A stretch of 64,000 nucleotides of DNA from UBA4479 sp963974935 (GCA_963974935.1 CAXBEV010000012.1:47421-111420); one strand, 5' to 3'. Positions 42,458 to 51,322 are shown, counted from the stretch's first letter. The notes: generated by a model not told the origin, from the letters alone. Program-made: numbers and translations.

Positions 42458-44155
42458 ATGGCATCGACATTTGCACATCGGGTTTGTCCGGAAACGGGAC
42501 TCAAGGTTTGCCGGGATGCAGAAAAACTGATCAAGGCAAACGCCGTGGTGGCAATCGTATTTCTCGCCATTGGTGGATTGTTCGGCTTGTTGGTGGCGCT
42601 GACGCGTTGGCCGGCATTACATATGCTGCCGGCGGATTTATTCTATCTGGCGCTGACGGCACACGGTGCCGACATCTTGATTTTCTGGGTGATCTTCTTT
42701 GAGGTCGCGATCCTTTATTTCGCCTCGGCAATTCTTTTGAATTGTCGCCTCGCGACGCCACGTTTCGCATGGCTTGCGTTTGTGCTCATGTTGGTCGGCG
42801 CATTGATGAGCAACGTCGCCGTATTGCAGGGTGAATCGAGCGTGATGTTCACGTCCTACGTGCCGATGAAGGCGGCGCCGCATTTCTATCTTGGGCTCAT
42901 TTTATTCGCGGTTGGGGCGCTGGTTGCGGTGTTCGTGTTTTTTGGGACCCTGGTTATCGCGCAACAAGAAAAAACCTACAAAGGATCGATCCCGCTGGTC
43001 ACTTTTGGCGCGGTCGCGGCGGCGATTATCGCGGTCTACACGATTGCATCCGGTGCCATCATTTTGATTCCAACATTCTTATGGTCACTTGGTTTGATTG
43101 CCGACATCGACACGCTCACCTATCGCCTTGTGTGGTGGGGGCTTGGGCACTCGTCGCAACAAATGAACGTCGCGGCGCACGTCGCCGTATGGTATGCGAT
43201 TGCCGCCCTCACCATCGGTTCGAAACCACTCAGTGAGAAAGTCAGCCGCGGCGCATTCTTGCTTTATATCGCTTTTCTGCCGATCGCCTCGGCGCACCAC
43301 TTACTAACCGATCCCGGCATCAGTTCCGAATTCAAGGTGTTCAACACGTCATATGCCATCTATCTCGCCGTGTTGGCGAGTATGATCCACGGCATGAGTG
43401 TGCCGGGTGCAATCGAGTCCGCACAGAGACGCAACGGCTTCACACGAGGTGTGTTCGGCTGGCTGCGCAATGCGCCTTGGGCCAACCCGGCGTTTTCAGG
43501 GATGTTCTTATCGCTGGTCATGTTCGGGTTCGTTGGCGGCATTTCCGGCGTCGTGCTTGGCACGGAACAGCTCAATCTATTGATGCACAACACGCTCTAT
43601 GTGACCGGCCATTTCCATGGCACGGTTGCTGCGGGCACCACACTTGCCTTCATGGCGATCACCTACTTGATTGTGCCGCTGATCTTTCAGCGCGAGATGA
43701 TCCTCAAGGGCTGGTGCAAGTGGCAGCCGTACTTGTTCGGCATTGGCGCGTTCGGCCTGTCGATGTTTATGATGGGGGCCGGGACACTTGGCGTGGCGCG
43801 TCGCCATTGGGATATGACATTCTCAGATGCGGTCCTCAGCTTCGATTATCCGCCAGCGGCGTTCCTCATGATGGGGCTCAACGGCATCTCTGCTATCCTC
43901 GCGACCATTGGCGGTATCATGTTCGTGGTCGTGGTCGTCGGTTCTGTGCTGTTTGGCAAGCGACGTGACGCCGCAGCTGTGAAAGCGTTCCCCGTGGTCT
44001 TTCAAGGCGGCGGTGTGGCTGTTGCCACGCACGGCAGCGAGGGCACGATGAAGTTGCCAGGGACGATCACTTTGGTCTCGGTCTTTTTTGTCAGTTTTGT
44101 GCTCTACTACTACGTCAATTGGAAGTTCCTGTCGGAGGTCTGGCCGCTTAGTTAA
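42458..44155 (+). CDS. Heme-copper enzyme subunit I with Gln replacing the active-site Tyr; candidate eNOR-type NO reductase
   Basis: The 565-residue, 13-14-helix subunit aligns with the B-type (ba3) oxidases: low-spin heme ligands H69 (TAHGAD) and H387, high-spin ligand H385 (HNTLYVTGHFHGT), and CuB-type ligands H231, H280 and H281 (SAHHLLTDPGIS). In oxidases the histidine in GHPEVY is cross-linked to the tyrosine four residues on. Here the motif is GHSSQQMN and position +4 is Gln235 (codon CAA at 43160-43162). Loss of that tyrosine is the mark of NO-reducing members of the superfamily, and a Gln in a CuA-containing, ba3-like enzyme is what I recall for the eNOR family. The surrounding nir genes support NO reduction. 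Oxygen reduction is not excluded without assay. Confidence 0.85.
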   Translation: MASTFAHRVCPETGLKVCRDAEKLIKANAVVAIVFLAIGGLFGLLVALTRWPALHMLPADLFYLALTAHGADILIFWVIFFEVAILYFASAILLNCRLATPRFAWLAFVLMLVGALMSNVAVLQGESSVMFTSYVPMKAAPHFYLGLILFAVGALVAVFVFFGTLVIAQQEKTYKGSIPLVTFGAVAAAIIAVYTIASGAIILIPTFLWSLGLIADIDTLTYRLVWWGLGHSSQQMNVAAHVAVWYAIAALTIGSKPLSEKVSRGAFLLYIAFLPIASAHHLLTDPGISSEFKVFNTSYAIYLAVLASMIHGMSVPGAIESAQRRNGFTRGVFGWLRNAPWANPAFSGMFLSLVMFGFVGGISGVVLGTEQLNLLMHNTLYVTGHFHGTVAAGTTLAFMAITYLIVPLIFQREMILKGWCKWQPYLFGIGAFGLSMFMMGAGTLGVARRHWDMTFSDAVLSFDYPPAAFLMMGLNGISAILATIGGIMFVVVVVGSVLFGKRRDAAAVKAFPVVFQGGGVAVATHGSEGTMKLPGTITLVSVFFVSFVLYYYVNWKFLSEVWPLS

Positions 44156-44181
44156 GGCCGGATGATAAGGAGGACGCCAGC

Positions 44182-45054
44182 ATGCGGACGACCCTGAAAG
44201 AGTTGTACGGGCTGTTCAAAGTCCGGATCGGCTTCGCCATTGCACTGAGCGCGATGGCCGGGGTGGCGGTTACACCGGGGCTTAGTCTGCCGGTCTGGCA
44301 AATTGTTGTTCTCGGCCTAACAGCGCTCGGTGCTAGTGCGGCTGCCGGTGCCTTTAATCAACTGGTCGAGGTCGATCTCGACGCACGAATGGCGCGCACG
44401 CGGCGGCGGCCGTTCGTGACGGGTCGCTATAAAGCGGGCCTGGCATGGCATCTCGGAATACTGCTGCTGCTCGCCGGATCTGTGACGGTCGCCGGGTTGA
44501 TGCTCAATCCGCTGGTCGGCTTTTATCTGTTCCTCGGGGCTGTTTTCTATGGTGTCATCTATACCGTGTGGCTGAAGCGTCGCACACCATGGAACATCGT
44601 GATCGGCGGCTTGTCCGGGACCTTCGCGGTGCTCGCCGGATCTGCCGCCGTGGCGCCGGTGCCAGGGCCGGTGCCGATGATCCTTGCGATGGTGTTATTT
44701 CTTTGGACGCCCCCGCATTTTTGGTCGCTCGCCGCAGCACTAGAAAAAGATTACGCGACCGCTGGTGTGCCAATGTTGCCGGTGGTCCTCGGTATGCGAC
44801 GTGGTGCCCGCGTGATCTTCGCCCACACTTTGGTGTTGGTCATCATATCCCTGCTCCCGGGATTGTTCGGCTATGGGCCCGTATACATGATCCCGGCGGC
44901 TCTCGGCGGCGGTTATTTTCTCTATCGGAATTGGATTTTTGTGCGTGATCCGCGTCCGGTGACGGCGATGAGGACCTTTTTCGCTTCACTGGCGCAGCTT
45001 ATTTTAGTGCTTGCTGGGGCCATGTTGGAGGGAGGATTCATTGCTGGCCTTTAG
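44182..45054 (+). CDS. ctaB: Protoheme IX farnesyltransferase (heme O synthase)
   Basis: The 290-residue UbiA-family enzyme has the metal-diphosphate motifs NQLVEVDLDARMARTRRRPFV near residue 60 (split by family motif N-x3-D-x3-D-x2-M-x-RT-x2-RP) and a second aspartate region later (KDYATAGVPMLPVV). It attaches a farnesyl group to heme b. It is in the operon of the heme-copper enzyme, which suggests that enzyme uses heme O or A, unlike NorCB, which uses heme b. No ctaA was seen in the window. Its 3' end overlaps the SCO gene. Confidence 0.9.
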   Translation: MRTTLKELYGLFKVRIGFAIALSAMAGVAVTPGLSLPVWQIVVLGLTALGASAAAGAFNQLVEVDLDARMARTRRRPFVTGRYKAGLAWHLGILLLLAGSVTVAGLMLNPLVGFYLFLGAVFYGVIYTVWLKRRTPWNIVIGGLSGTFAVLAGSAAVAPVPGPVPMILAMVLFLWTPPHFWSLAAALEKDYATAGVPMLPVVLGMRRGARVIFAHTLVLVIISLLPGLFGYGPVYMIPAALGGGYFLYRNWIFVRDPRPVTAMRTFFASLAQLILVLAGAMLEGGFIAGL

Positions 45055-45853
45055 AGCGTCATTATTGTGGGCACTGGCCTTGAGTGTTCTCGCCCTCATG
45101 CTGCCAATCGCCGCCGCTGCGTCATTTGATCGTGCCAAGGCCCTTGAGGTCTCGCAAGCCTCTCTCGGGACGAAGCTCGGCAGCTATCGTTTCACCGATA
45201 CTCGAAACCAAGTTGTCCTCCTGGATGCGTTTATGGACAAGCCGTTGGTGATTAGCCTCGTCTACACCAGTTGTGCCGATATTTGTCCTATTGTGTCCGA
45301 GACCCTTGCCGACGCGGTCACGGTTGCGCGCGATGCGTTGGGTGAAGACAGTTTTCGAATCGTCACCATTGGTTTTGATGCCCGCAGCGATTCACCAAAT
45401 CGTATGCGGTCCTATGCCGCGTCGCATGGCATTCGTGTCGACGGCTGGCATTTTCTGAGTGCCGATGCGGCGACCGTCGATAGCTTAGCGCGAGACCTTG
45501 GGTTTTCGTTTCGGCCCTCGCCACAGGGCTTCGATCACTTGTCGCAAACGTCTGTCATCGATACCGATGGTCGGGTTTATCGACATATTTACGGCGCTGA
45601 CTTTACGCCGCCATTGTTGGTCGAACCGCTTAAACAATTGACCTATGGTGGGCGCATCGAGATGACCAGCATCGACGGTCTGATCAATCGGGTGCGTTTG
45701 TTTTGTACCCTGTACGATCCGGCCAGCGGCAAATACCGCTTTGATTATTCGATATTCATCGCGACGGCGTTGGGGGCGCTGAGTCTCGGTGGTGTTGCCA
45801 TTGTTTTGGTGCGGGCTTGGTTGGCACAGCGCAAAACAGCCCGGCACGTGTAG
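45041..45853 (+). CDS. SCO1/SenC/PrrC-family copper chaperone
   Basis: The 270-residue protein has a signal anchor near the N-terminus, a thioredoxin-like domain (about residues 40-215) and a C-terminal membrane helix (about 240-262). The copper motif is complete: C-x-x-x-C in TSCADICP and a distal histidine in FDHLSQTSVID. SCO proteins deliver copper to CuA, which fits the CuA subunit two genes upstream. I chose the TTG at 45041, directly after GGAGGGAGG; it overlaps the last 14 bases of the heme O synthase gene. Confidence 0.85.
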   Translation: MLAFRASLLWALALSVLALMLPIAAAASFDRAKALEVSQASLGTKLGSYRFTDTRNQVVLLDAFMDKPLVISLVYTSCADICPIVSETLADAVTVARDALGEDSFRIVTIGFDARSDSPNRMRSYAASHGIRVDGWHFLSADAATVDSLARDLGFSFRPSPQGFDHLSQTSVIDTDGRVYRHIYGADFTPPLLVEPLKQLTYGGRIEMTSIDGLINRVRLFCTLYDPASGKYRFDYSIFIATALGALSLGGVAIVLVRAWLAQRKTARHV

Positions 45854-45876
45854 CCGGATAACCTGAAAGAAATATT

Positions 45877-47445
45877 GTGAAAGCAATCCAATCGGTATTG
45901 CGTTGGGGATTTATGTGGTTAGAAGGCTGGTTCGACCAAGCTTTCGGCGCGCGCTGGAACCCTATGTATTATCTGGGCGGCTTGGGCTTTTTCTACTTTT
46001 GGATCGTCGCCGTTTCCGGTCTTTACGTTTATGCATTCTTCGATACCGGCCTGACCGAAGCGTATACTTCGGTTGAGGAAATGACCCATAGCCAATGGTA
46101 TCTGGGTGGCGTCATGCGCTCGTTGCACCGCTATGCCTCGGACGCACTCGTCATTATGATGGCATTGCATATGACCCGCGAGTTCGCTTTCGATCATTAT
46201 CGAGGACCGCGCTTTTTCTCGTGGATTACCGGCGTGCCGATGGTCTGGCTGGTGATCGCGGCAGGGGTCACAGGGTATTGGTTGGTTTGGGACACGTTGG
46301 CGCAGTACGTCGCCATTGTGTCGGCGGAGTGGCTTGATTGGCTGCCTATTTTCGGCGAGCCGATTGCCCGCAACTTCATGAAGCAGGGTAGCCTCGACGA
46401 TCGTTTTTTCACACTGCTTATCTTTCTTCACATCGCGGTCCCTTTGATTTTGTTGCTGGTGATGTGGATTCATTTGCAGCGCGTGGCGTACGCTCGTTGG
46501 AAACCGGCGCGGGGTCTGGCTGTCGGTACTTTGGCGATGTTGATTGCCCTTTCGTTTATCGCACCGGCTGTCAGCCACGCCCCAGCGGATCTTGATCGGG
46601 TGCCGCAACAGTTGAATCTTGATTGGTATTATCTGTTCGCCTATCCACTGATTGAGAATTGGGGCGCTGGCACGGTTTGGATGATTGCCTTTGCAATAAC
46701 CTTCGTGCTGATGCTGCTGCCGTGGTTGCCGCCGCGCCGCAAGCTCCCAGCGGCGGTCGTTGATCTGGCAAACTGTAATGGGTGCACGCGTTGTTCCGAA
46801 GATTGCCCGTTCGGTGCCATCGCAATGATGCCGCGTACCGACGGCTTGCCGTTCGACCGCCAAGCCGTTGTTGATGAAAACGTTTGCGTCAGTTGTGGCA
46901 TTTGCGTCGGTGCCTGCCCGACGGCGATGCCATTCCGCCGCCGCAGCGAGTTGATTCCCGGGATCGATCTGCCAGGACTGACAGCCGCCGAACTGCGCGA
47001 CAAAATCCATGCGGCGTCGACTAAAATGACAGGCACCGCGCGCGTGCTGATGATTGGTTGCGAGCATGGGATCAAGAGCAAAAAGCTAGCGAGTGAAAAT
47101 AGGATCGGGGTCGATCTGCCGTGTGCCGGCATGTTGCCACCGTCATACATCGACTACATCCTCAGCAAAGGATTAGCGGACGGCGTTGCGGTCGTCGGTT
47201 GCCGTGGTGGCGAATGCCAGTACCGCCTTGGGCCGGAATGGAGCGAGGATCGCTTCGAAGGACGGCGTGACCCGTATCTGCGCGATCGCGTGCCGCGGGA
47301 TCGGCTGTTACGTCTTTGGATGGCGCCGATAGAATGGCAATGCGCCGTCAATGACCTCGACGCATTCCAAAATACGCTGACCTGCCGAGATGCCGGTCCT
47401 GACCAGGACTCGCATCCTGCGGAAACAGACGGTGTGCAATCATGA
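45877..47445 (+). CDS. Cytochrome b - two [4Fe-4S] ferredoxin - MvhD-like fusion protein
   Basis: The 522-residue protein joins three modules. Residues 1-285 are a cytochrome b-like membrane part with two histidine pairs spaced 14 apart (H84/H98 and H185/H199), which hold two b hemes. Residues 295-350 are a two-cluster ferredoxin (C300, C303, C306, C310 and C337, C340, C343, C347). Residues 385-450 resemble the MvhD [2Fe-2S] domain (C395, C416, C442, C447), which links hydrogenase to heterodisulfide reductase in methanogens. The start is a GTG at 45877 after GAAAG. It lies in the candidate NO reductase operon, so I infer a quinone- or low-potential-donor electron route; the partner is unknown. 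Confidence 0.8.
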   Translation: MKAIQSVLRWGFMWLEGWFDQAFGARWNPMYYLGGLGFFYFWIVAVSGLYVYAFFDTGLTEAYTSVEEMTHSQWYLGGVMRSLHRYASDALVIMMALHMTREFAFDHYRGPRFFSWITGVPMVWLVIAAGVTGYWLVWDTLAQYVAIVSAEWLDWLPIFGEPIARNFMKQGSLDDRFFTLLIFLHIAVPLILLLVMWIHLQRVAYARWKPARGLAVGTLAMLIALSFIAPAVSHAPADLDRVPQQLNLDWYYLFAYPLIENWGAGTVWMIAFAITFVLMLLPWLPPRRKLPAAVVDLANCNGCTRCSEDCPFGAIAMMPRTDGLPFDRQAVVDENVCVSCGICVGACPTAMPFRRRSELIPGIDLPGLTAAELRDKIHAASTKMTGTARVLMIGCEHGIKSKKLASENRIGVDLPCAGMLPPSYIDYILSKGLADGVAVVGCRGGECQYRLGPEWSEDRFEGRRDPYLRDRVPRDRLLRLWMAPIEWQCAVNDLDAFQNTLTCRDAGPDQDSHPAETDGVQS

Positions 47446-47963
47446 ACGCGGCCTTCCGATATGCCTTTCAGATTTGCATCTATGTGGGGTTTGCGCTGCT
47501 TTTGGGCTATTTCTCGCAAGCCCCGACCTATCGACCGATTCCCGAGGGTGCGGCGCAAGTAAAATTGAGTTTTGCGCACGGTGGCAAACCCATAGGAGGA
47601 TGCCGTGACCGGACAGAGGCTGAACTGCAAGCACTCGCGGCGAATATGCGTAAACCACAGCTTTGTTCGCGTGAAAGGGTGGCGGTGACAATTGTTTTCG
47701 AGTTGGATGGGGTGACGGTTTTTGAGGATGCTTTGGCACCGTCTGGATTGCGAGGGGACGGTCCCTCGCAGATGTACCAGAAATTCACGGTTCCGGCTGG
47801 ATCTCATGAGGTCACACTGCGGCTTCGCAATACCACCCGGACAGAAGGCTGGGACTATCAGGCACATCGGGTTGTTGAGCTTGATGCAGGACAAATTCTA
47901 GCGATCGACTTCGATCCCAGCGCTGGGGGATTTATAATCTCGAGCCCTGGAAGCGAGGGGTAG
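47442..47963 (+). CDS. Membrane-anchored hypothetical protein, 173 aa
   Basis: The protein begins with one membrane helix (about residues 5-25, AFQICIYVGFALLLGYFS) and has a soluble periplasmic domain with several beta strands (YQKFTVPAGSHEVTLRLRN) and a conserved-looking PAGSHEVTLR-type turn. Two cysteines (GGCRDRTE, QLCSRE) may form a disulfide. I recognise no family. It overlaps the fusion protein by 4 bases (ATGA) and is followed 4 bases later by the hemerythrin gene, so it is a true member of this operon. Confidence 0.6.
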   Translation: MNAAFRYAFQICIYVGFALLLGYFSQAPTYRPIPEGAAQVKLSFAHGGKPIGGCRDRTEAELQALAANMRKPQLCSRERVAVTIVFELDGVTVFEDALAPSGLRGDGPSQMYQKFTVPAGSHEVTLRLRNTTRTEGWDYQAHRVVELDAGQILAIDFDPSAGGFIISSPGSEG

Positions 47964-47967
47964 TAAG

Positions 47968-48369
47968 ATGCCACTGATTGAATGGCGAGACGATTTCCGC
48001 ACCGGCATAGATGCTGTTGATTATGAGCACCGCGAAATGATTAACCTCATCAATGGGGCGCACGTAAAGCTTCATGGGGCACCATCAAGGGATGAAATTG
48101 AGTCGTTTCTGGGTGAAATTCATACCCGTATCGCTGCCCACTTCGCGCTTGAAGAGAGCATCATGCGCGCACGTGGATATGATCAATTCGTCGATCACAA
48201 AGAAGATCACGAAAGGCTCCTCGACAGCATTCGCGATATCATGGATCATTATGACGCTGGCGACTTCGACGGTATGAGCGACGAATTGAGCCATCGCTTG
48301 CAAGATTGGTTCGTCGAACACTTCAAAACGAAGGATTCACGACTACACCGTATGCTGGGTGTATTCTAG
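47968..48369 (+). CDS. Bacteriohemerythrin
   Basis: The 133-residue four-helix protein has the diiron ligand pattern of hemerythrins: DYEHREM, AAHFALEESIM with histidine and glutamate ligands, DHKEDHERLL, and EHFKTKDSRLH at the C-terminus. It binds oxygen or NO at the diiron site. It ends the operon that starts at 41721 and lies before the Dnr-like gene, so an NO- or oxygen-buffering role is plausible. The start at 47968 is 4 bases after the preceding stop, with a GAGGGG ribosome site. Confidence 0.9.
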   Translation: MPLIEWRDDFRTGIDAVDYEHREMINLINGAHVKLHGAPSRDEIESFLGEIHTRIAAHFALEESIMRARGYDQFVDHKEDHERLLDSIRDIMDHYDAGDFDGMSDELSHRLQDWFVEHFKTKDSRLHRMLGVF

Positions 48370-48462
48370 TCAACGCTTAGCAGTCGACGTGTAAACTCAA
48401 AATCATTAGTATATTGAATAAAAGCAGGGAATGGTTGCTGCCGTCAGGAAAGGCAACGGTTA

Positions 48463-49173
48463 ATGATGGATGAGGAGAGCTTTCGGATTGTTCGTGGACA
48501 GCCCTTATTTTCAGGGCTTGAGCCGTCTTTGTTTGACTCTCTGGTTGCCGGCGCCCAACCACGCACCTATCCAAAAGGACGTTTACTATTTCAGCGGGGC
48601 GATCCGGCGGACCATTTTTATATCATTTTTGATGGGTGGGTGAAGCTCTATCGTGATACGCCAAACGGCGATCATGTGGTGCTTGGTGTTTTTAGTCGTG
48701 GCGATATGTTCGCTGAGGCTGCAGCCTTTGTCGGTACAGGGTATCCCGCTAGCGCCGAGATTATCGAAGATGCAAAGCTTCTGGCTGTTGAGACCAAGCG
48801 CTTCATCTCGGTGGTTGAAAGCCATCCGAGTGCGTCACTGAATATGCTGGCATCAATGTCACGCCATCTGCATCGCTTGGTCTATGAAGTCGAACGTTTG
48901 AAAACTCGATCCGCCAGTCAACGGCTTGTCGAATTTTTACTTCGACGCTGCCAGGTGATGGATGGCCCCGCCGTGATCGATCTGCCGTATGACAAGAACC
49001 TCATCGCGGCCCGGTTGGGTGTGCAGCCTGAAAGCCTGTCTCGTCTTCTCAACAAACTTCGCGATTATGGTGTTGAAACCAACGCAAATCGCGTGCTTGT
49101 CGCCGACGTGGCACGTCTACGCGAATATTGCCCGGTCGATGAACAAGAGCATGAGGAGCGAACGGTCGCTTGA
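48463..49173 (+). CDS. dnr: CRP/FNR-family regulator, DNR/NnrR type
   Basis: The 236-residue regulator has a cyclic-nucleotide-binding-like sensor domain (about residues 10-130) and a winged helix (about 150-220). The recognition helix is QPESLSRLLNKLRDYGV, with E-x-x-S-R as in FNR and DNR. The N-terminus lacks the cluster cysteines of FNR, so it fits the DNR class, which senses NO through heme. Neighbours are hemerythrin and nnrS, typical of denitrification regulons. I propose that it binds the TTRAC-N4-GTYAA sites at 41629, 53489 and 63429. No such site is seen before its own gene. Confidence 0.8.
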   Translation: MMDEESFRIVRGQPLFSGLEPSLFDSLVAGAQPRTYPKGRLLFQRGDPADHFYIIFDGWVKLYRDTPNGDHVVLGVFSRGDMFAEAAAFVGTGYPASAEIIEDAKLLAVETKRFISVVESHPSASLNMLASMSRHLHRLVYEVERLKTRSASQRLVEFLLRRCQVMDGPAVIDLPYDKNLIAARLGVQPESLSRLLNKLRDYGVETNANRVLVADVARLREYCPVDEQEHEERTVA

Positions 49174-49182
49174 TCCGGTAGT

Positions 49183-50379
49183 TTATGCCTCGCGTCCGAC
49201 CCGCGGCCCGGTTAGGACCGGCCAATAGACGATGGCAAAAATCACGAAAGCGGCGATCCAACTGAATCCTGCAGCCAGCATGCCTTCGTTATAGTATGCA
49301 GGAAAAAAGACCGGGGCGACGACGCGAATTAGGGCGCCGAGCGTCACCATTCCATAGCTGAAAACGGTTGCCGACCCGATAACCAAGGGGCGACCGGTAT
49401 GTCCGAGTGCAGCGCGGCTCATGACCGCTAATATCATCGTTCCCGCTGCCCCTGCGGTTAGTGCATGAAGCGCGGTAGCAGCGGAGAGAGTATCGCCAAG
49501 TATCGCGCCGCCCTTTAAGCCAAGACCGATCACCAACCAAGCAAAGCCCACGTGCAACACCGCGACGATGGGTTCCGAGATTGTCCGTAATCCGCACCAT
49601 CCGGCGAGCCGCATCGCGTTCACGACTGCTGCCGCATATGCTAACCATCCGGTTGCAGTGGCATCGGGGTAACCGATATCAGCAATGGTGAGGGCGGCAA
49701 CAAGGATGATGCCTGCTACATTCAGGGGGGCGCGATTGACCGGCAGTTTTTCTTCTCCCCTACGGCGCAGTGCATTGGTGGTGAATGCTGGCACCACGCG
49801 CCCGCCGATGATGGCGATTAAAAGTGCCAGCAGGTCGACGGCGAGGCGATGACCGACTTCAATGCCGGTATCGATCACCCCCATAAATTCAAGATGGACC
49901 AGTAGGTTTGCGGCAAAAAAACCGCCCAGCAGCGGCACGAAAATAAGGTTCCGTTTTGACCAGCCTTTGGCCAGCGCGCCGATGACGAAAACGCCCAATA
50001 CCGGAATGAAAGCAAGGTCCAACGCAGCGGTGACCTCGACTGACCAATAGGCGGAAAACCCGAAGCCGATCCGACCCAATAGCCATAGGATGCTGAGAAC
50101 GCAAAGCGACATGCCGTGTACGGCGCGGGCGCCGGTCCAACTCGGCACAGCAGTGAGTAAAAATCCGGCGACGGCGGCAATGGCAAAACCGAATAACATC
50201 TCGTGGGCGTGCCAAACAAACGGTGTCATGGCGATGGGCAGAGAAATGAATTGTCCGTCGGTATGACTTACGCCGAGCCATAATAGAAAAGCTGCCATCA
50301 CGAACGCGCCCCAGATGGCGCAAAATAGGAAAAATGGACGAAATCCGTATGAAAAGAAGATATCGAAGCGGGATTTCAT
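49183..50379 (-). CDS. nnrS: NnrS family heme-copper membrane protein
   Basis: The 398-residue protein has about 12 membrane helices and starts MKSRFDIFFSYGFRPFFLF, the NnrS signature, followed by FVWHAHEMLFGFAIAAVAGFLLTAVPSWTG with histidines that may bind heme. NnrS proteins protect against NO stress and are NO/Dnr-controlled in several proteobacteria. I chose the start at 50379; the upstream extension has no family similarity. It is the third gene of the minus-strand group nirI, nirX, nnrS, with 7 bases between it and nirX. Confidence 0.85.
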   Translation of the reverse strand: MKSRFDIFFSYGFRPFFLFCAIWGAFVMAAFLLWLGVSHTDGQFISLPIAMTPFVWHAHEMLFGFAIAAVAGFLLTAVPSWTGARAVHGMSLCVLSILWLLGRIGFGFSAYWSVEVTAALDLAFIPVLGVFVIGALAKGWSKRNLIFVPLLGGFFAANLLVHLEFMGVIDTGIEVGHRLAVDLLALLIAIIGGRVVPAFTTNALRRRGEEKLPVNRAPLNVAGIILVAALTIADIGYPDATATGWLAYAAAVVNAMRLAGWCGLRTISEPIVAVLHVGFAWLVIGLGLKGGAILGDTLSAATALHALTAGAAGTMILAVMSRAALGHTGRPLVIGSATVFSYGMVTLGALIRVVAPVFFPAYYNEGMLAAGFSWIAAFVIFAIVYWPVLTGPRVGREA

Positions 50380-50386
50380 GGTTTTC

Positions 50387-51322
50387 CTAACCGTTGATAA
50401 GGCGTGATCCAGGTACGTGTAAAAGAACCTGTTGTCGGATATTTGGGGGCATAACGAAAAGCGCCGTCGATAGGGCATCGGCGTCAACGGCGTCGGGGGC
50501 AGCAATGGTTACGGCACCTCGTTCTGTGGCGCTTTGGCCTGTTTGAGGATCAAATAAATGGTGCTGTGGCGCGTTATCGGTAAAGCGGGTCCCAACACTG
50601 TTGGATGTCGCGATGGCGGTTTCTTTAATTTTTGCCTCGCCACCGTTCGGCAAATTTATGCGCCAAGGCCGTCCGTCAGGATGTGCACCCAGTGCACGGG
50701 TTTCACCAAGATTGATCAGAACATTGTTCCAGCCCCGTTGCCTTAGAAGATTGGCGGCGCGGTCGGTGATGTAGCCTTGTGCGATACCGTTAAACGTAAG
50801 GTGTGTTCCAGGCGCAAGGTGCAGGCTCGGTGGATCAATGCGGATACAATCAGGACCAATGCATCGCCGCACAGCATCTATCGAAGCGCGAGAGGGGCCG
50901 GTTGTGTCGTTGGGGTGTGCTTGAAAGTGCTTGGCGTAAAGCGCCCATAGCGATTGCACGGTGATATCGAACGCGCCGTTGGTGATTGTGGTGAACCATA
51001 AGGCACGGCGTGTCAGATCAATGAGTTCTAACGGTGCCGGCGTCAGCGTGCCGGCCCGATTCAGCTGAGACAGGGCCGAGTTTTGTCGGTACAGGCTGAA
51101 GATATTTTCCAGGCGCTCAATTTCCTGGCAAACAGCAGCGAGTGCACTATTCGCAAAATGGCGATCCGGATGTGCGAGGATGATACGCGCATTGGCGCCG
51201 AGTGCTGTGCCACGCCACTCAAAAATCGGTGCTGCCTGCGCCGGTCCTGCAAAAAAGGCACCGACTCCACCAGCGATAATGGTAATGGCACGGCGGCGGG
51301 TTATGACGGTCCCTTCAGTCAT
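50387..51322 (-). CDS. nirX: ApbE-family FMN transferase, NirX/NosX-like
   Basis: The 311-residue protein has a twin-arginine-type signal (TRRRAITIIAGGVGAFFAGPAQA) and the ApbE pattern: RLENIFSLYR, LTFNGIAQGYITDRAANLL, VLINLGETRALG and HHLFDPQTG, with DALSTALFV holding the metal aspartate. ApbE enzymes attach FMN to a threonine in partner proteins. The natural partner here is NirI, whose gene overlaps by 8 bases and has the target motif. The Paracoccus nirX-nirI pair next to nirS has the same arrangement. Confidence 0.85.
   Translation of the reverse strand: MTEGTVITRRRAITIIAGGVGAFFAGPAQAAPIFEWRGTALGANARIILAHPDRHFANSALAAVCQEIERLENIFSLYRQNSALSQLNRAGTLTPAPLELIDLTRRALWFTTITNGAFDITVQSLWALYAKHFQAHPNDTTGPSRASIDAVRRCIGPDCIRIDPPSLHLAPGTHLTFNGIAQGYITDRAANLLRQRGWNNVLINLGETRALGAHPDGRPWRINLPNGGEAKIKETAIATSNSVGTRFTDNAPQHHLFDPQTGQSATERGAVTIAAPDAVDADALSTALFVMPPNIRQQVLLHVPGSRLING

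Noticed and set aside
42458..44155. Ordinary ba3-type cytochrome c oxidase
   Set aside because: The oxidase tyrosine in the GHPEVY-like motif is replaced by glutamine and the operon is inside a nitrite/NO gene island. Kept only as a fallback.
45919..47067. Minus-strand open frame of 382 codons opposite the cytochrome b-ferredoxin fusion
   Set aside because: The plus-strand product has clear heme and cluster motifs; the antisense product is His/Gln/Arg-rich low-complexity text typical of shadows.
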